This document shows positions 10,558 to 21,211 of a stretch of 46,235 nt of DNA, in pieces. The position numbers and the translations under genes were made by a program. This DNA is from Hysterium pulicare CBS 123377 (Eukaryota > Ascomycota > Dothideomycetes > Hysteriales > Hysteriaceae): the NCBI GenBank assembly GCA_000467715.1, contig AJFK01000285.1, forward strand, positions 1 through 46,235. The letters are read 5' to 3'. The stretch's first letter is position 1. Every line of letters starts with the position of its first letter. The notes under the pieces were generated by a model, which was given only the letters and a program-made list of their open reading frames with translations, ran no database searches and was not told the DNA's origin.

Positions 10558-11855
10558 ATGGCCGAACAGTTGGTTCTCCGAGGCACCCTTGAGGGCCACA
10601 CCGGCTGGGTTACCTCCCTGGCTACCTCACTCGAAAAGTAGGTGGCATGGAGGAAAAGTCACTGCGCGTCGGCATTGGACTAATTGACAACAGCCCGAAC
10701 ATGCTTCTGTCAGGTTCTCGAGATAAGACCCTCATCATCTGGAATTTGACCCGCGACGAGACCTCATACGGCTACCCAAAGCGAAGCCTCCACGGCCACT
10801 CGCATATCGTCTCTGACTGCGTATGTCATATACTTTCTGAAGCAATTGCAGCTCTTGGGTCATGAACAGAGAATTAGATGCTGATGTCAAGGTTCTGCAC
10901 AGGTTATTTCCTCCGACGGTGCCTACGCTCTCTCATCTTCCTGGGACAAGACACTCCGTCTCTGGGAGCTCTCCACGGGTGTCACAACGAGGAGATTCGT
11001 GGGCCACACCAACGACGTTCTCTCCGTTTCCTTCTCTGCCGATAACCGTCAAATCGTCTCTGGATCTCGCGACCGAACGATCAAGCTATGGAACACACTC
11101 GGAGACTGCAAGTTCACCATCACCGACAAGGGCCATACCGAGTGGGTGTCATGCGTGAGGTTCAGCCCCAACCCCCAGAACCCCGTCATCGTCAGCGCTG
11201 GTTGGGACAAGATGGTCAAGGTACGTGTCAACACTACACTTCAATCCCGGTTGAAGGCCAATTCCGCATACACTTGACATGATGCTATGCATATTTTTAA
11301 AGTATTTGCTACTTCAGAGCCTTCGAGCTATGAGACAAACCATTCACCGACGCACTGATTCACGAATTTCTCGAGTCATTATTCAAAAGACAATTCGCGT
11401 CAATAGAGAAGCTAACATTAGTTGGATAGGTCTGGGAACTCGCCTCCTGCCGTATCCAAACCGATCACATCGGCCACACTGGCTACATTAACACCGTGAC
11501 TATCTCCCCCGATGGCTCCCTCTGCGCATCCGGTGGAAAGGATGGAACCACTATGCTCTGGGATCTTAACGAGTCCAAGCACCTTTACTCCCTCACTGCC
11601 GGTGACGAGATTCACGCTCTCGTCTTCTCCCCCAACCGCTACTGGCTGTGCGCTGCCACTGCCTCCAGCATCATCATTTTCGATCTCGAGAAGAAGAGCA
11701 AGGTTGACGAGCTCAAGCCTGAATACATGGAGGTGGGCAAGAAGAGCCGGGAGCCAGAGTGCGTGTCGTTGGCTTGGAGCGCTGATGGTCAGACTCTGTT
11801 CGCTGGTTACACCGATAACCGCATTCGCTGCTGGGGTGTGATGGCGAGGGCGTAG
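10558..11855 (+). CDS. cpcB: RACK1/CpcB, Gbeta-like WD-repeat protein of the 40S ribosome
   Basis: Four exons, join(10558..10637, 10694..10820, 10903..11220, 11430..11855), give exactly 316 residues, the usual RACK1 length. The protein starts [19 protein letters not shown] and contains seven WD repeats, e.g. [67 protein letters not shown], and a final [13 protein letters not shown]. The family sits on the 40S subunit near the mRNA exit and acts in translation control and signalling; in fungi it is the cross-pathway control protein CPC-2/CpcB. Third-codon positions are C-rich, which fits a highly expressed gene. Intron 3 (11221-11429, 209 nt) is unusually long and holds a snoRNA. Confidence 0.97.
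11276..11362 (+). ncRNA. SNORD24: U24-like box C/D snoRNA in RACK1 intron 3
   Basis: Inside the 209-nt third intron of RACK1 there is a box C (ATGATGC, 11279-11285) and a box D (CTGA, 11355-11358), about 80 nt apart. Between them lies TATTTGCTACTTCAGA (11303-11318) and then TATGAGACA (from 11329), which match my memory of yeast U24. In yeast U24 sits in the intron of ASC1, the RACK1 orthologue, so host gene and snoRNA agree. TATTTGCTAC is complementary to the conserved GUAGCAAAUA of large-subunit rRNA, the known methylation target. The second guide, before box D, looks diverged from the yeast one. Ends are approximate. Confidence 0.8.
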
Positions 11856-12110
11856 GTCAGGCGTATGACGGGGAACGATGCTGGGTTTTTGAAGGCTGCA
11901 TATGGGGGTTTCTGAATCTGTAGCATGCTATGAAAGAAATGAATGCGTGGGCGACCGGATGGGGCTGGATGTTACTTTTATGGTATTAGCACTTCGGCGG
12001 CGCTCAGAGCAAATGAAAAATTCATTCAATTCATAAAATTCCCTTTGCCTTGACATTATACACTGTGCTACTATATCCTCGTACCATCTCCAGCAGTACC
12101 CTCCCCTTCC

Positions 12111-13353
12111 TCACAACTTCTCAAACGTCGGTTTCCTCTTCTGCAGCCCACTCAACATAGCATCCTTGACATCCCTCGTCTGTATCATGGCCGCATTCCA
12201 AACAGCCGTATACTTCAACCCATCCTCAACAGTCCGATCCCTAGAAAAATTCACCAACTCCTTCGTCCCCAGCGTCGCCACAGGACTCTTACTCGCAATC
12301 ACACCCGCCAACTTCAACGCCTCCCCAACCGCCTCCTCCTTCCCCCCAAACACCCCACTAACCAACCCCACCCTCAACGCCTCCTCAGACCCAAACACCC
12401 TCGCCGTCAGCGCTACATCTTTCACCCAGCTCAAGTTCCCGACGGATTTGGGCAGCCGCGATAGGGTCCCGATGTCGGCTGCGAGACCGATATCGACTTC
12501 CTTGACGCTGAATCTGGTGCTGGTGGTTGAGAGGCGGATGTCGCATGCGAGCGAGAGGTCGAGGGCTAGACCGAAGGAGATGCCGTGCAGGATGGCGATG
12601 GTGGGTTTTTCGCACTTCTCGACGTCTGTGATGCTGGATTGGAAGTCGAGGATGTGGCGGCGGAGAGAGTTGGCGGCGCGGGCTGGGTCTGTGGACGTGG
12701 GGTTGAGGGTTGTGCCTTCGGAGGCGGCCTTTTCGGGGAGGGAGGTGGTTAGTGGGTGCTAAAGGGATGGAGAGAGGGGTGGAGGAAGGGAGGGCGGGTA
12801 CCTTGACGTCTAGACCTGCTGTGAAGGCGCGGTCGCCGGCTCCGGAGAGGATTATGGCGCGGATGTTTGGGTCGTGGGAGAGGAGGCGGAAGATTTGAGA
12901 GATGTTGAGCCACATTCTGGGAGAGTGGTTAGACTTTGTTACTTGAAAGATATGAAGTTGAAGATGATACATTCAAGATACACGATTGTGGAATAGAGGA
13001 GCACTCGTATGCTGACACGAATGAGACAAGTATACGAATGATAATATAGAAGATTACTTGAAAATTGGTAGAAGCGTGCAACGGTATTTGGAGTATATAG
13101 TATCGCTGCAGTCCAGGGAGACTCAATGACATGAATGCAGCTTTAGCTAATGTTGACCAGGTTGAGTACTTTATGGGAAATGAAAGATACGGAACGTCGA
13201 GTGGTAAAGAATTCAAAGAAATCATAATAGAGCTGTAGCATACTTCTCAACAAAAGCATTCAACTTCTCCGGTCGATTTATTTCAACATGCGCAACATAC
13301 TCTTGCGGAAACGTGACATTGAAGAACTCGAAATCCGAGTACTGCTCTGCCAT
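12111..13353 (-). CDS. delta3,5-delta2,4-dienoyl-CoA isomerase (ECH1-like crotonase)
   Basis: Three exons on the minus strand, 13244..13353, 12802..12916 and 12111..12728, give 280 residues. The protein starts MAEQYSDFEFFNVTFPQEYV and shows the crotonase fold: NRPEKLNAF, the oxyanion-hole segment GAGDRAFTAGLDVK (residues 62-75), and HGISFGLALDLSLACDIR. Asp132, Glu152 and Asp160 have the same spacing (20 and 8) as the catalytic Asp176/Glu196/Asp204 of rat dienoyl-CoA isomerase, which supports this over a plain enoyl-CoA hydratase. The role would be in beta-oxidation of unsaturated fatty acids, in peroxisome or mitochondrion. The C-terminus, FEKL, is only a weak PTS1-like signal. Intron 1 is long (327 nt). 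The donor of intron 2 is GTACCC, unusual but needed for the frame. Confidence 0.88.
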
Positions 13354-13872
13354 GGCGAACGTAACTAGCTATTTCTACGAAAGCAGGGTCGTGGTATCTT
13401 CAGAATAAGGTAAAAACGCAGAAGTGCATAAAAGAAAGCGTGAGATTTATGAAGTTGAAGAGCTGGAGGTTTGCTGATGGTTCCTTCGGCTTGGTTCACA
13501 GTAAAAGTTGACTCGCAGTTCCATGCTCACATGTGCCTCGGTAACGCTAAATGATGAAGGCTGATTGGGCTATTCATATTTCTGTACCACCTATTTACTC
13601 CATATATACACCCAGTCCCAGTCAGAAAGGACAAATGCTCAAGTGCTCTCGTAACATTCGTAGAAAGATGTCGCTGAAGAAAATACGCTCAGATGATGAT
13701 CTCGATTAATGATGGCCTCAGTTAATGATGGTTTCGAATAAATCCAAAATGACGCCAGATGCCCACATCCCCAAGTATCGCCTGCATATGTTGAGTTGTG
13801 CAAGATGTCTAGGTTCCAAGACCCAAGAGAGAGGTAGTTAAGCAAATGAAAGTGGTAGAAAACGACAATGAG
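13354..13872. other. intergenic, nothing recognised
   Basis: About 520 bp between the start of the isomerase gene and the stop of the next minus-strand gene. It should hold the isomerase promoter and the 3' end of the fusion gene. No gene or RNA is seen. Confidence 0.4.
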
Positions 13873-16800
13873 CTATGCGATCTTCGGCAGCTTGCTTCTC
13901 AGCCGCCCAACTGACTTCCTTTTCTTCCACAGCATCTGATAGTACGCTGTCAAGGCTGGGAATTTTTCTTGTGTCCATCCGTCCCATTCCGAGATGATCT
14001 CGTCCAATATAGGCCAAGTATAGCAATCCCCGATAGAGAATCTCGTTCCAGCTATGTAAGGGCCGGGGGTGAGAGCCTGTTTCTCTTCAATGGTGCAAAG
14101 CATGCTTATGAAGTCGTCCCGGAAGCTGGGGACCTTGCGATTGACCCAGTATTTTCGAAGCGCGGTCAAGTTTAAGAGTAGGTCGTATGACCCCGCGGTT
14201 GCTTCCTTGCCACGGTCGTCGCGATCCAGAGTATGATACCTGTCGAGGTACAGCAGGACAGGAACAGTAGAGACGACCTCGGTATGTTCGGCATTCGTGT
14301 CGCGGTAGACGACCTGTCGATCAAGCTCGTAGTCCTTTTCACGTGTCGGTACTTCACTGACAAGGTGCTTCAAGCCAAGCTCCGCAAGACAAATAGCAAT
14401 TTGTTGATTTTCCACCGTATTGTTGGAAGTAAACAATATTGGGACATCCTCAGGGGGTGCTCGGAAGTGCAGAACGTCGAATCCAGCGCCGTATACTTCG
14501 TTCCAATCAAACTCTGTGCTGTGGTTCTCTTTGCTGAATGCGCGAACTATCTTCTCCGTCTCATCTTCTTCGTCATTGATGACATCTTGCGCATTGGAAC
14601 GGTCCTTGGAGGTTGCACCTTGTCCCCAAATCAGACGGCTGTCGCTATCGAGGAATGTGCCAATATGGCGGAAGGTGAGAGATATGCGCATGCCGTTGTA
14701 TGCTCTCTCGGCCTCTGAACGCTCAGAATCGATTCGCTTGTCGGCTCCGATGCCATGAAGCCAGCGCATGTTAGACTTTTCTCCTAGAACAAACATAGAA
14801 TTATGGGGCATTGCTACACGTTCGGTATTTCGACTTGACCCAGCATTTTCGTCACAGGGGGCGTCGGTCTTCGCAGACTTTTTTGTTCGTAATCGCATGG
14901 TTCTCTGAGCGCCGAAACTGACATTAACAATACTGGAACCACGAACAATGTCCAGCGTCTTATCTGAATGCTCGGAAATGAAATCTTGACCTGATCGATA
15001 CAGTTGGATTAGTACGTGGTTCAATTGATGTCCGACGAGCTTTTCAGCTTGTCGACGGATTAATTGAACCTTTGGAGTAAAATGCAGCAGCGGGAGCGCT
15101 TGATCTGTTGGATGTCGGTAGACTGGCATCGATCCATCTGGGCCGAACTCTCCTTGGACGCATACAAGCCGTGGCACTTCTCCCTGAACATGAAACATCT
15201 TTTGCCATCGTACTTCATTGTACAATTGCTGGAAAATGACATCTCTCAACTCATGTTTCGGATCTGTTGGATGACGATAATCTGGTCGGAAAAGGTCGTA
15301 GATGATACTCGAATCTCCTTCCGCAATCTTGTCGTTTGGACCCAACACCGGGAACGTCGCAAGCGACTGCGGTTTTTTACTCATCGTCGAGGGAGCAGGC
15401 GGATTGGTAGTGGGAGTTCTCGGTGGCGTGTATTTCGAAGTACTGGAATAATCCGATTTCGTGGGTCGACCTAAAGCAAGTCGAGTCTTCGTTCCCTTTT
15501 CTTTTTCCTTCTCCTTAGGCTCCGACACCAAATTACGTGACGACAACGAAGGCTGGGAGATAGAAGATTTTAGTCTTTGTTCTTGTCTTGATGGGCTCTC
15601 CCGAAGTTTATCACTGCTTTCAGCTTTCGTGATTGCGTTGGCGCGTGGCGGTGACTCAACAGTCTCCACAGCCTTCTTCGGACTTTTGACTGGACTAGCG
15701 AGCGGAGCTTCTACTGGTGCCTTAGAACTCGTCGCAGTCTTGATAGAACTCGCGGTACTGGGTTTGATGTCATTTTCCTTTTTGTCGTCTTTCTTCTTCT
15801 TATCACTTCTGGATCTCATTCGAATCTTTGATTTCACCATGTTCGGCTTGGCCGCAGGCGGCTGCTGCGATGGTCTGGTTGGCCTTGCGCCGAGGCTAAG
15901 CTTCTCTGCAAATTGCTCGTCGCTGAGCATTGTGTCTGCTGAGCTTTTGGTAGCCATACTTTCTGCCGCTGAGGTATCCGAGAATGTCCTCTGCCTTCCA
16001 TTTACAGTGTTAGAGGGTGGTTCCGTTCTTTTGGAATTGTATATACTCTGATCATTCGCTGTGGCCCGATCATCTATTCTTAGACTGTCCAACAAGTTAT
16101 TGAGTTTGTCGTCCGGGTTGGATGTTTCTTCATGGCTGATCTCGTTGGTCCCAGGAGCCGTAGTAAAGCTTTGCATGAGCTCCTTACTCGTGACGATTTG
16201 CGCCTCTATATAGTCAACCATCTTTTTCAGAGCCTCGTCATGCCGTGCCTGTTTCCGATAACCTAAGCAATCACCGAGGACGTTGATTTTTATTCCATGC
16301 CGCGCAGCATCAAGTACTGTTGCGAACACAGAGACGTTGGTGATGCATCCACAAATGTAGACTTCTGTCACCAGTTTCGCTCTTAAAACTAACAAAAGCG
16401 ATGTTCCATTGAAAGCCGAGTAATGTGACGTTCTCACTATCGTATCGGATGCTGACTCAATGGTTGATTTGACACTCTCTGCAAACTCAGAGCCCGGGGT
16501 ATCTGGCAAGCAGCATGGGCCTTTCTTAGAGGCTCTTGATAGAAATAGTTCGTCTTCTTCGGCTGGCGAGAGTGATGCAGAACGGGCTGGGGCACGTTTC
16601 ATTGCCGACACTCTCTTGAGAAGGTCCAGAGCGCGTTGCTTGTGACGATGCGACCTTGATGCCGGCACCGGCGTCATGAGGTCCTTCGGGAGCTCGTCTC
16701 CTTCATCGTCCGAGGCGCTATCTAGCCCATCCAGTGGTTCCAGGATAATCGTGTCGCCCTCATTCGAAGGGTCATTTACTACACGTTCATTTTCGAACAA

Positions 16801-17004
16801 AGTCTGAACCCATATGATGTTTCTAGAGTTTTGACGGAATCTCGGGACTAAAGTTTTGATACGCTCGACGTATCCGGACCGCGAGTCAACCGGAAGCTTG
16901 CCGTCTGGGCGGACGAAATCATTTTGCAATCCAATCACTAGCAACGCCTGATGGGTCTGAAAATGCGGTTGATTTTGAGAAATAAGATCCAAAAGCGACA
17001 TCAT
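13873..17004 (-). CDS. isochorismatase-fold / AlkB dioxygenase / GST-like fusion protein
   Basis: One exon, 1043 residues. Residues about 18-275 are an isochorismatase fold (ALLVIGLQNDF, YSAFNGTSL, YICGCITNVSV). Residues 276-540 are Ser/Lys/Pro-rich and probably disordered. Residues about 545-800 are an AlkB-type 2-oxoglutarate/Fe(II) dioxygenase with His679-Ser-Asp681, His750 and the Arg773/Arg779 pair expected to bind iron and 2-oxoglutarate; the LNHVLIQLYRSGQDFISEHS stretch resembles the ALKBH2/3 group that repairs alkylated bases. Residues about 840-1040 look like a glutathione S-transferase (VPILFTSNN, TVPVLLYL, PYIAGTRFSIGDCYTWP). In the first domain the Asp-Lys-Cys triad of cysteine hydrolases reads Asp29, Thr and Ser225, so it may not be a normal hydrolase. 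All AlkB ligands are kept. Confidence 0.9.
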   Translation of the reverse strand: MMSLLDLISQNQPHFQTHQALLVIGLQNDFVRPDGKLPVDSRSGYVERIKTLVPRFRQNSRNIIWVQTLFENERVVNDPSNEGDTIILEPLDGLDSASDDEGDELPKDLMTPVPASRSHRHKQRALDLLKRVSAMKRAPARSASLSPAEEDELFLSRASKKGPCCLPDTPGSEFAESVKSTIESASDTIVRTSHYSAFNGTSLLLVLRAKLVTEVYICGCITNVSVFATVLDAARHGIKINVLGDCLGYRKQARHDEALKKMVDYIEAQIVTSKELMQSFTTAPGTNEISHEETSNPDDKLNNLLDSLRIDDRATANDQSIYNSKRTEPPSNTVNGRQRTFSDTSAAESMATKSSADTMLSDEQFAEKLSLGARPTRPSQQPPAAKPNMVKSKIRMRSRSDKKKKDDKKENDIKPSTASSIKTATSSKAPVEAPLASPVKSPKKAVETVESPPRANAITKAESSDKLRESPSRQEQRLKSSISQPSLSSRNLVSEPKEKEKEKGTKTRLALGRPTKSDYSSTSKYTPPRTPTTNPPAPSTMSKKPQSLATFPVLGPNDKIAEGDSSIIYDLFRPDYRHPTDPKHELRDVIFQQLYNEVRWQKMFHVQGEVPRLVCVQGEFGPDGSMPVYRHPTDQALPLLHFTPKVQLIRRQAEKLVGHQLNHVLIQLYRSGQDFISEHSDKTLDIVRGSSIVNVSFGAQRTMRLRTKKSAKTDAPCDENAGSSRNTERVAMPHNSMFVLGEKSNMRWLHGIGADKRIDSERSEAERAYNGMRISLTFRHIGTFLDSDSRLIWGQGATSKDRSNAQDVINDEEDETEKIVRAFSKENHSTEFDWNEVYGAGFDVLHFRAPPEDVPILFTSNNTVENQQIAICLAELGLKHLVSEVPTREKDYELDRQVVYRDTNAEHTEVVSTVPVLLYLDRYHTLDRDDRGKEATAGSYDLLLNLTALRKYWVNRKVPSFRDDFISMLCTIEEKQALTPGPYIAGTRFSIGDCYTWPILDEIISEWDGWTQEKFPALTAYYQMLWKKRKSVGRLRSKLPKIA

Positions 17005-18077
17005 CTTGTGTAGAAATTAAAGAACAACTGGAGAAAAACTGTTAGACATGCGTGCGCACACTGGTGATAGGCGAATTTTGAGGATCTTTCTCCTCAGTGG
17101 CCAAGTCACACTGATCTGACAGCCACGGATCCGGGGGAGCAAAACCGGCCAACGAGACAGAGGGAAAATGATGAGGCGTAAAGCCGGTGTAGGGAACGGT
17201 GATGATGCATGGCCAAGCGGAAAATAGGTAGCAGTGGCACTTACAGGACAGAAGATTGCAGCAGGTGAGCGGGAGAAGCCAAACGCCAAAAACAATCACA
17301 GTGTCTCAATACAGGCATGGTAGCGCAGCGGAGATGGCTGCAGGGCTGGCTTCGTCCATATGCACAGCAGGTCGGTTTTCGCAGGCCGGCAAATGCAAGG
17401 CGATGTTGGTAGCCGTCATGCACGAGAGGGAAATAAAGAAGCAGAGCAGAAGCTCGGCTGCAACGGCGGGCAGCGTTGATGAGTGCTGAGCGACTCAAAC
17501 GCCCGGGGATGCACAGGTCGCCAGACGCCTCTGGGCCCGTATAAACGTCCCGTCGCCAACCATCACACATCCTGAAGCTTCAAGGCATGAGGCGAGGCAA
17601 TCTGTAGAACAAACGGGTCATCGCCCCAGTGTTGCGCCTCTATCGACATCGTTGGGCGACTGTCAGCACGGAAAGGCCCTCTGCATTGCTGGCCGAGCCG
17701 CCTATTTCGCAGCAATATCGCAGCCGACAGGCAATATTATAAACATTCGTGCCATTTCATTGGGACGCATATCGTCCAGTAAACAATGCGCATTCGACGG
17801 AGCAAGTGCCAAACGTTCATCACCCGCATTGACAACATGTCACCCGTCGCTTCATCACAAATCACATCGCAAGATTTGTCCCCAAGAACCATCACCACAC
17901 ACTCTCAAGCAGATTGGGCTGCATCCTTAACCATCAACTCCCAGGCCCGCTCACCGCTGTATTCCTGCAAGAAATCGTCGAAAGCCCTGGGACAAGACGC
18001 GCGGACTCACCTAACCTAGGCACATGATGTCTTCGGCCATCGCCTGCTCCATTCCAGATATGTGGTCGATATTCTCC
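17005..18077. other. intergenic region upstream of the fusion gene
   Basis: Holds the promoter of the minus-strand fusion gene; TTTATACGG read on the minus strand at about 17540 is a possible TATA box, and a GTAAGT-like donor near 17243 suggests a leader intron. On the plus strand a TATAAA at about 17735 is followed by a 77-codon ATG frame (17786-18019) rich in Ser/Thr, with no recognisable domain. I do not call it a gene. Confidence 0.4.
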
Positions 18078-19522
18078 TCATTTAGTGAAAAACGCTGTGA
18101 TTTTCTGGCTGCCGTCGGGCGCCTTACCAGGACTCCCTTTCGCTGCTGCACTGCCGTTACTTGTGGCGCTTCTGGTCTTCTTCGTTGCCTTTGCAGGTGA
18201 CTTTCTCGGAGATTGGCTTGCTTGACCAGGTGCTGCAGGCATTCTCCGCTTCTGTTGGGGAGCACTGTCTGCTGTGCCACCACCATCATCGTCGGCCTCA
18301 CTTCTTTCCCGTTTAATGCCTTTCTGTTCCTCGGCTGAGGAAGGAGCAGGCAATGGAGCATTATCTTCGGTACCCTCCATGTGGTCCGTAGTATCACGAG
18401 TCTCATTGACGTCGTGTTCGACCTTCGATCCTTGAGCTCTCAAATCGTTTTCCGTTTTACCGACGACTTTCTCCTCTTCTTTGCTCTTGGCGGCTTTTCG
18501 TTGGTTCCCGAAAAAGTTCGCAATATTGTTTTTGTTTTCGGCGCTATTGATAGGCACAAGGAATGATGGAGAATTGTTTCCGACCTTGCCCACGTCTTTG
18601 CTGACAGGATAGCATTCCAGCTCACCATCATAAGGTTTCAGTAGAGACTGGAGGTCTTTACTCCATTCGGTACGGTTCGGATCCAACCAAGTCTTTATTG
18701 CATCTGAGCCGTTCTCGAGTATGACAGGCATGCGATCATGCAGAAACTTTAGCTGTTTGTTTGAGTCGGTAGTGATTATAGAGTACGTGTAGAGCTTCTC
18801 GTCCGAATCTATACGGGCGTAAGTAAGTGCAGCCAGGGTGAGCAGCGCAAATCTCACCTTCATACTTTACACAGTCCCATAGCCCGGCGAAACACATGAG
18901 TTGACCATCCTTCCTTTTGGTGAAGTGTGGGAGCTTCTCCTTGCCATTGTTCTTCTTGAGCCATTCGTAGAAACCCTGTGCTACCACAATACATCGCTTT
19001 TTCTTCTTCATGCTTGTCCACATGCCGCGATCCTCAATAAGAGAGTCGTCGCGACAATTGATCGTTTTCATCATAGACCCATAATCGGGATTGCGCTTTG
19101 TCCAGAAAGGTATGAGGCCTAAGTGGAAAGCATTGAGTATTGCGACGACCAAACGCCCGCTACAAGGGTACTGTACCCCATTTCATGGCTTGCAGCTTAT
19201 ATCTTGTCTCGTGCGCCTCCTGAGTGACAGCAGGCGGGTCGGACCCCTCTGCCTTGACGCCCTCGGTTTGCTCCTCTTCCCTATCGTTGCTAATCTGATT
19301 TTCCCCGGGCGCAAGCGCATCGGCTCGATAAACCAATCCGTGATAGCCCGGGGCGAAATTGTAACTCTGTCGAACGTCTTCGTCCTCCGGGGCTTCGTCC
19401 GATGGCATATGAGACTGCTCGAGTTGCTGGCGGACCTCAGAAGGCCTCTAAATCGCAAGTTAGCTTTGAATAGAAACAACATTGACATGGCTTACCAAAG
19501 CAAGGGCGTACCGCCCGCACAT
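18078..19522 (-). CDS. SRAP-domain abasic-site DNA-protein crosslink protein (HMCES/YedK type)
   Basis: Four exons on the minus strand, 19496..19522, 19177..19447, 18858..19118 and 18078..18808, give 429 residues. The start is MCGRYALALRPSEV: Cys2, exposed after Met removal, is the residue that crosslinks to abasic sites in this family. Also present are YNFAPG, MKWGLIPFWTK, NCRDDS, GFYEW (catalytic Glu) and LHDRMPVIL (catalytic His). SRAP proteins shield abasic sites in single-stranded DNA at replication forks. Residues from about 270 on are a charged, low-complexity tail ending in QKITAFF (421-427), a PCNA-interacting (PIP) box; a second FF-containing motif, NIANFF, lies just after the SRAP domain. 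Divergent from the TPR gene with only 214 bp between start codons. Confidence 0.93.
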
Positions 19523-19736
19523 TATAGCTTCAGCGTTCAAGTCATTCTACAGTGATGGAGTTGAAGGTGGAAGCTCCAAGCAAGGGACCAATCGTAAACA
19601 ACGTCATGCAGAGGCGAGACCTTCAGCCCTACGCGATTAGCGACGGATTCTCAACTCCATCACGATTCAATAATGTGAACTCCAACTGCGCGTCAATTGT
19701 TGACAGTTCGTTCTTCTAAATTTGATCCTCAGAACC
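19523..19736. promoter_or_regulatory. 214-bp divergent promoter, SRAP gene and TPR gene
   Basis: The start codons of two opposite genes, 19522 on the minus strand and 19737 on the plus strand, are only 214 bp apart, so this short stretch must serve both. No clear TATA box is seen. Confidence 0.6.
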
Positions 19737-21211
19737 ATGTTCTCGCGAGCATTCCCTCGCTCCGCTTCGGGAGCATGTTCACGGTTTGCGCACTTCGAAA
19801 TGAATCCTAATGTCCAGACATTCGCCAAACTTCCCTCCAGAGCCCGCATACCAATTCAACATGGCACAAGGATACGAAAGCAGTCTACTTTTATCGGCGG
19901 AGTGAAAAAACTTCAAAAGGAAAGTCCAGTGCTATTTCCTCTAGCTTCATTATGGTAAATTTACTCAGACACCCTCAGGAGAGCAGAAACTGATTCAGGC
20001 AGTATACTCGCGGGCATGGGGTTCCTTCTATGGCTCCCCGTCTACTATCAGAAATTCATAATCGCACCATATCACAATTTTCCCGAGCCGGTTGCAAAGA
20101 AGTTACGCAAAGCAATATTTTACAGTTCGGGTAGTTATATGGACATACGAGAGGCGAACAAATACTACCGGCAGGGTTTACAAGTTGCGGAAGAGATGGG
20201 GATGGATCCATTCAGTGACGAGATACTTGGTGTCAAAATAGCCATTTCAGCTATGTTCGAGCATGCGAACCAATACCACCTGGCCACTGAAGTTCTAGAA
20301 ATCATGCGCCACGACTGTTTGAAATGGCTGGAATTATTTGGGGACAAGCATTGGACGGATGGGACGAGGACCAGAATCCTTTCGAGAGTGGTGGAATTCG
20401 ATGTCAAGCTAGGAGAGCTTTACATGTGCAAATATGTTGCAGAACCTGACAACGCAGAGAAACGATTGGTAGAGGCCGTTGAGATCATATTGAAGGAGAA
20501 GAAGAGACGGGAAGATGATGGCGTGCAGCCAGGAGAAGGCGATTGGATGTCAAATGAGCAGATTGGAGGCACACTGGAGTGTACGTTGTCTTGTCTCATG
20601 TTATGCATCACCTTCTCACCGTCTATCTTGTACAACCTACTCCGCGATGTGCAACAACTAACTGGAGTTTCAGCCCTTGGACATCATTACGAAGAAAATA
20701 GTTACCACTACCTTGCTACTCCGCTCTTTCTACAAGCACTGTCACTATGCCCTCCACAATCCTGCCATGGTGTTGTACTGAGTAAGTCATCACTCTGTCT
20801 CCTTGGACCATGAGAGCTTCGAGCATGGCTAACGCCAATATAATAGTGAATAACCTTTCCATATGTCTCGCCCAACAAAATCCACCTCCACCGCCTTCGA
20901 CTTCTCCGGCATCTTCAATCCCGAACCCTCCTCGAGCCATTTTGCTGGACCAAGCACGCCAATGGGCGGATAAGGCCCTTGCAAAAGCTGCCGCCATAGC
21001 ACCACCAGACCGGGACGAAGAGTGCGATATCGGATGCGCAACTGCAACGCATAATATTGGCGAATTCTTTGAGATGGAAGGCAAATTGCCGGAGGCACGG
21101 CAGAAATACGAAGAGGCAGCATCATTAGCCAAGGCGGTTGGCTTTTCGGAAGGAGAGGTCAACGCAAAGAGAGGGCTTAAGAGATTGAAGGTTCTCGAAA
21201 GAGCAAGATAA
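19737..21211 (+). CDS. mitochondrial TPR protein, MGR3-like
   Basis: Four exons, join(19737..19954, 20003..20580, 20674..20781, 20847..21211), give 422 residues. The N-terminus (MFSRAFPRSASGACSR) is basic and rich in Ser and Arg like a mitochondrial presequence. A single membrane span (ILAGMGFLLWLPVYY) follows at about residue 74. The rest is helical TPR repeats, e.g. EANKYYRQGLQVAEEMG, HYLATPLFLQALSL, NNLSICLAQQ and EARQKYEEAASLAKAVGF. This layout is that of fungal Mgr3 and its relatives, adaptors of the mitochondrial i-AAA protease. The family name is from memory of the layout, not a search; TTC19-like is the alternative. Confidence 0.8.

Noticed and set aside
12111-12130. C-terminal FEKL as a peroxisomal PTS1 signal
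   Set aside because: EKL does not fit the usual [SAC][KRH][LM] pattern, so location is left open.
12385-12972. 195-codon minus-strand frame overlapping the isomerase
   Set aside because: It reads through intron 2 of the isomerase in the wrong frame after a correct start; the spliced reading is clearly better.
15461-16051. 196-codon plus-strand frame
   Set aside because: It lies opposite the long fusion gene and has the Leu/Ser-rich look of an antisense shadow of its Ser/Lys-rich linker.
17786-18019. 77-codon plus-strand frame after a TATAAA
   Set aside because: No domain, and it ends just at the SRAP gene; position alone is not enough to call it a gene.
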